Shown here in pieces: positions 63,435 through 64,000 of a DNA stretch of 64,000 bases (position 1 is the stretch's first letter; the number at the start of each line of letters is the position of its first letter). Below the pieces are notes generated by a model that had not been told where the DNA came from, searched no databases, and saw nothing but the letters and a program-made list of their open reading frames with translations. This DNA comes from Bolinopsis microptera (Eukaryota > Ctenophora > Tentaculata > Lobata > Bolinopsidae). The position numbers and the translations under genes were made by a program. The DNA lies in the NCBI RefSeq assembly GCF_026151205.1, contig NC_087077.1, forward strand, positions 12,684,983 to 12,748,982. The letters are read 5' to 3'.

Positions 63435-63992
63435 TTAGGTGGTCCAGTCAACAGTGCCTTCAGCACCCCAGTCAGTAGTAGTGGCCTCAGCTCCCCAATC
63501 AGCACCGCCAGTGGCAGGCTCGGCTACCCACTCTTCTTTAGCTGGGAAGGTGGAAGCAGGTGCGATCATGGTGAGAGGTTCAGCAGCAGCGGCCAAAGGT
63601 TCGGCGGCAACAGCGAAGGGATCAGCGACGACAGGAGCGGCGTTGTAAGTATCCTGAGCAGGTTGTACTTCAGGTACCTCGGCAACCTCTTCCTCCTCCT
63701 TGGTCTCCTCGCGGAAGAAGTACAGATCGGGCATGACATCCCAGTCGATGGTTCGTGGGGTATCTCCTCTCATTCTGCGTACTTCCCGAGCCAGCAGCCA
63801 CCACATAAGACCAACAGAGTGGATGCTCTTGATGTTAGCGGGGATGGCAATGTCGACGTACTTGGTGGGGGAATCGGTGTTGCAGAAAGAGATAACGGGG
63901 ATGTTAACGTAACTGCTCTCCATGATAGCCTGGTGATCGGCACAGGGGTCGGTCACAACCAGAAGTCTGGGCTCCTTGAAAGCAGCCTGGAT
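63435..63992 (-). CDS. RPSA: 40S ribosomal protein SA (uS2), C-terminal exon
   Basis: Small-subunit protein uS2 (laminin-receptor precursor in animals). The exon likely starts at the acceptor CTAATCAG near 63993 and reads [20 protein letters not shown].., [36 protein letters not shown] and VMPDLYFF, then an acidic tail with repeated EEW/DWGAE units (stop TAA 63437-63435), the animal-type C-terminal extension. The 5' part lies beyond the window edge. It is in line with RPS15A on the same strand, 180 bp upstream of it. Confidence 0.95.
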   Translation of the reverse strand: MQAAFKEPRLLVVTDPCADHQAIMESSYVNIPVISFCNTDSPTKYVDIAIPANIKSIHSVGLMWWLLAREVRRMRGDTPRTIDWDVMPDLYFFREETKEEEEVAEVPEVQPAQDTYNAAPVVADPFAVAAEPLAAAAEPLTMIAPASTFPAKEEWVAEPATGGADWGAEATTTDWGAEGTVDWTT

Positions 63993-64000
63993 CTGATTAG

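Overview
The window is nuclear DNA of an animal: AT-rich, rich in spliceosomal introns, tandem repeats and DNA transposons. The recognisable genes are metazoan: a GAP1-type RasGAP with C2, GAP, PH and Btk-motif exons, two ribosomal protein genes, and a snoRNA host gene. I cannot fix the phylum. The EFF/AFF-like gene fits several invertebrate lineages, including some early-branching ones.

Layout. 1-1511 is one end of a foldback-like element with inverted GGCGGACAT subrepeats, a CCT-rich core and a poly-C terminus. 2240-33910 (+) is the 3' part of a RASA2/RASA3-like gene: 21 phase-compatible coding exons whose long introns carry many minisatellites, a complete second foldback-like element (25479-27482), a LINE-derived region (27.9-30.1 kb) and, nested on the opposite strand (33296-31057), a three-exon gene for a type I membrane glycoprotein that may be an EFF-1/AFF-1-like cell fusogen. 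34-49 kb is gene-poor: hairpin clusters, a MULE transposase fragment beside a pure CCCTGA array, a roughly 175-bp satellite interrupted by a G-tract MITE, a 91-bp satellite with four-unit higher-order structure, and two orphan coding exons (43789-43905 and 45610-45909).

The most interesting region is 48.9-62.0 kb on the minus strand: an apparently non-coding snoRNA host gene of about 30 short exons in which nearly every intron carries one box C/D or H/ACA snoRNA. I count 26 C/D genes in 14 families, one decayed C/D copy and seven H/ACA candidates. Five C/D families carry guides I can match to conserved 18S or 28S rRNA (U44-, U36-, U61-, U80/snR60- and U35/snR73-like). Exon-intron-snoRNA blocks have been amplified by segmental duplication. 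A PIF/Harbinger element with a CAG target duplication sits inside one exon, and a non-autonomous hAT element with a perfect 8-bp target duplication sits in one intron.

Upstream on the same strand are RPS15A (complete, three coding exons, 63253-62027) and RPSA (C-terminal exon, about 63992-63435). RPSA, RPS15A and the host lie head to tail with gaps of less than 250 bp, so all three could serve ribosome production from one co-ordinated or even polycistronic locus; that last point is inference.
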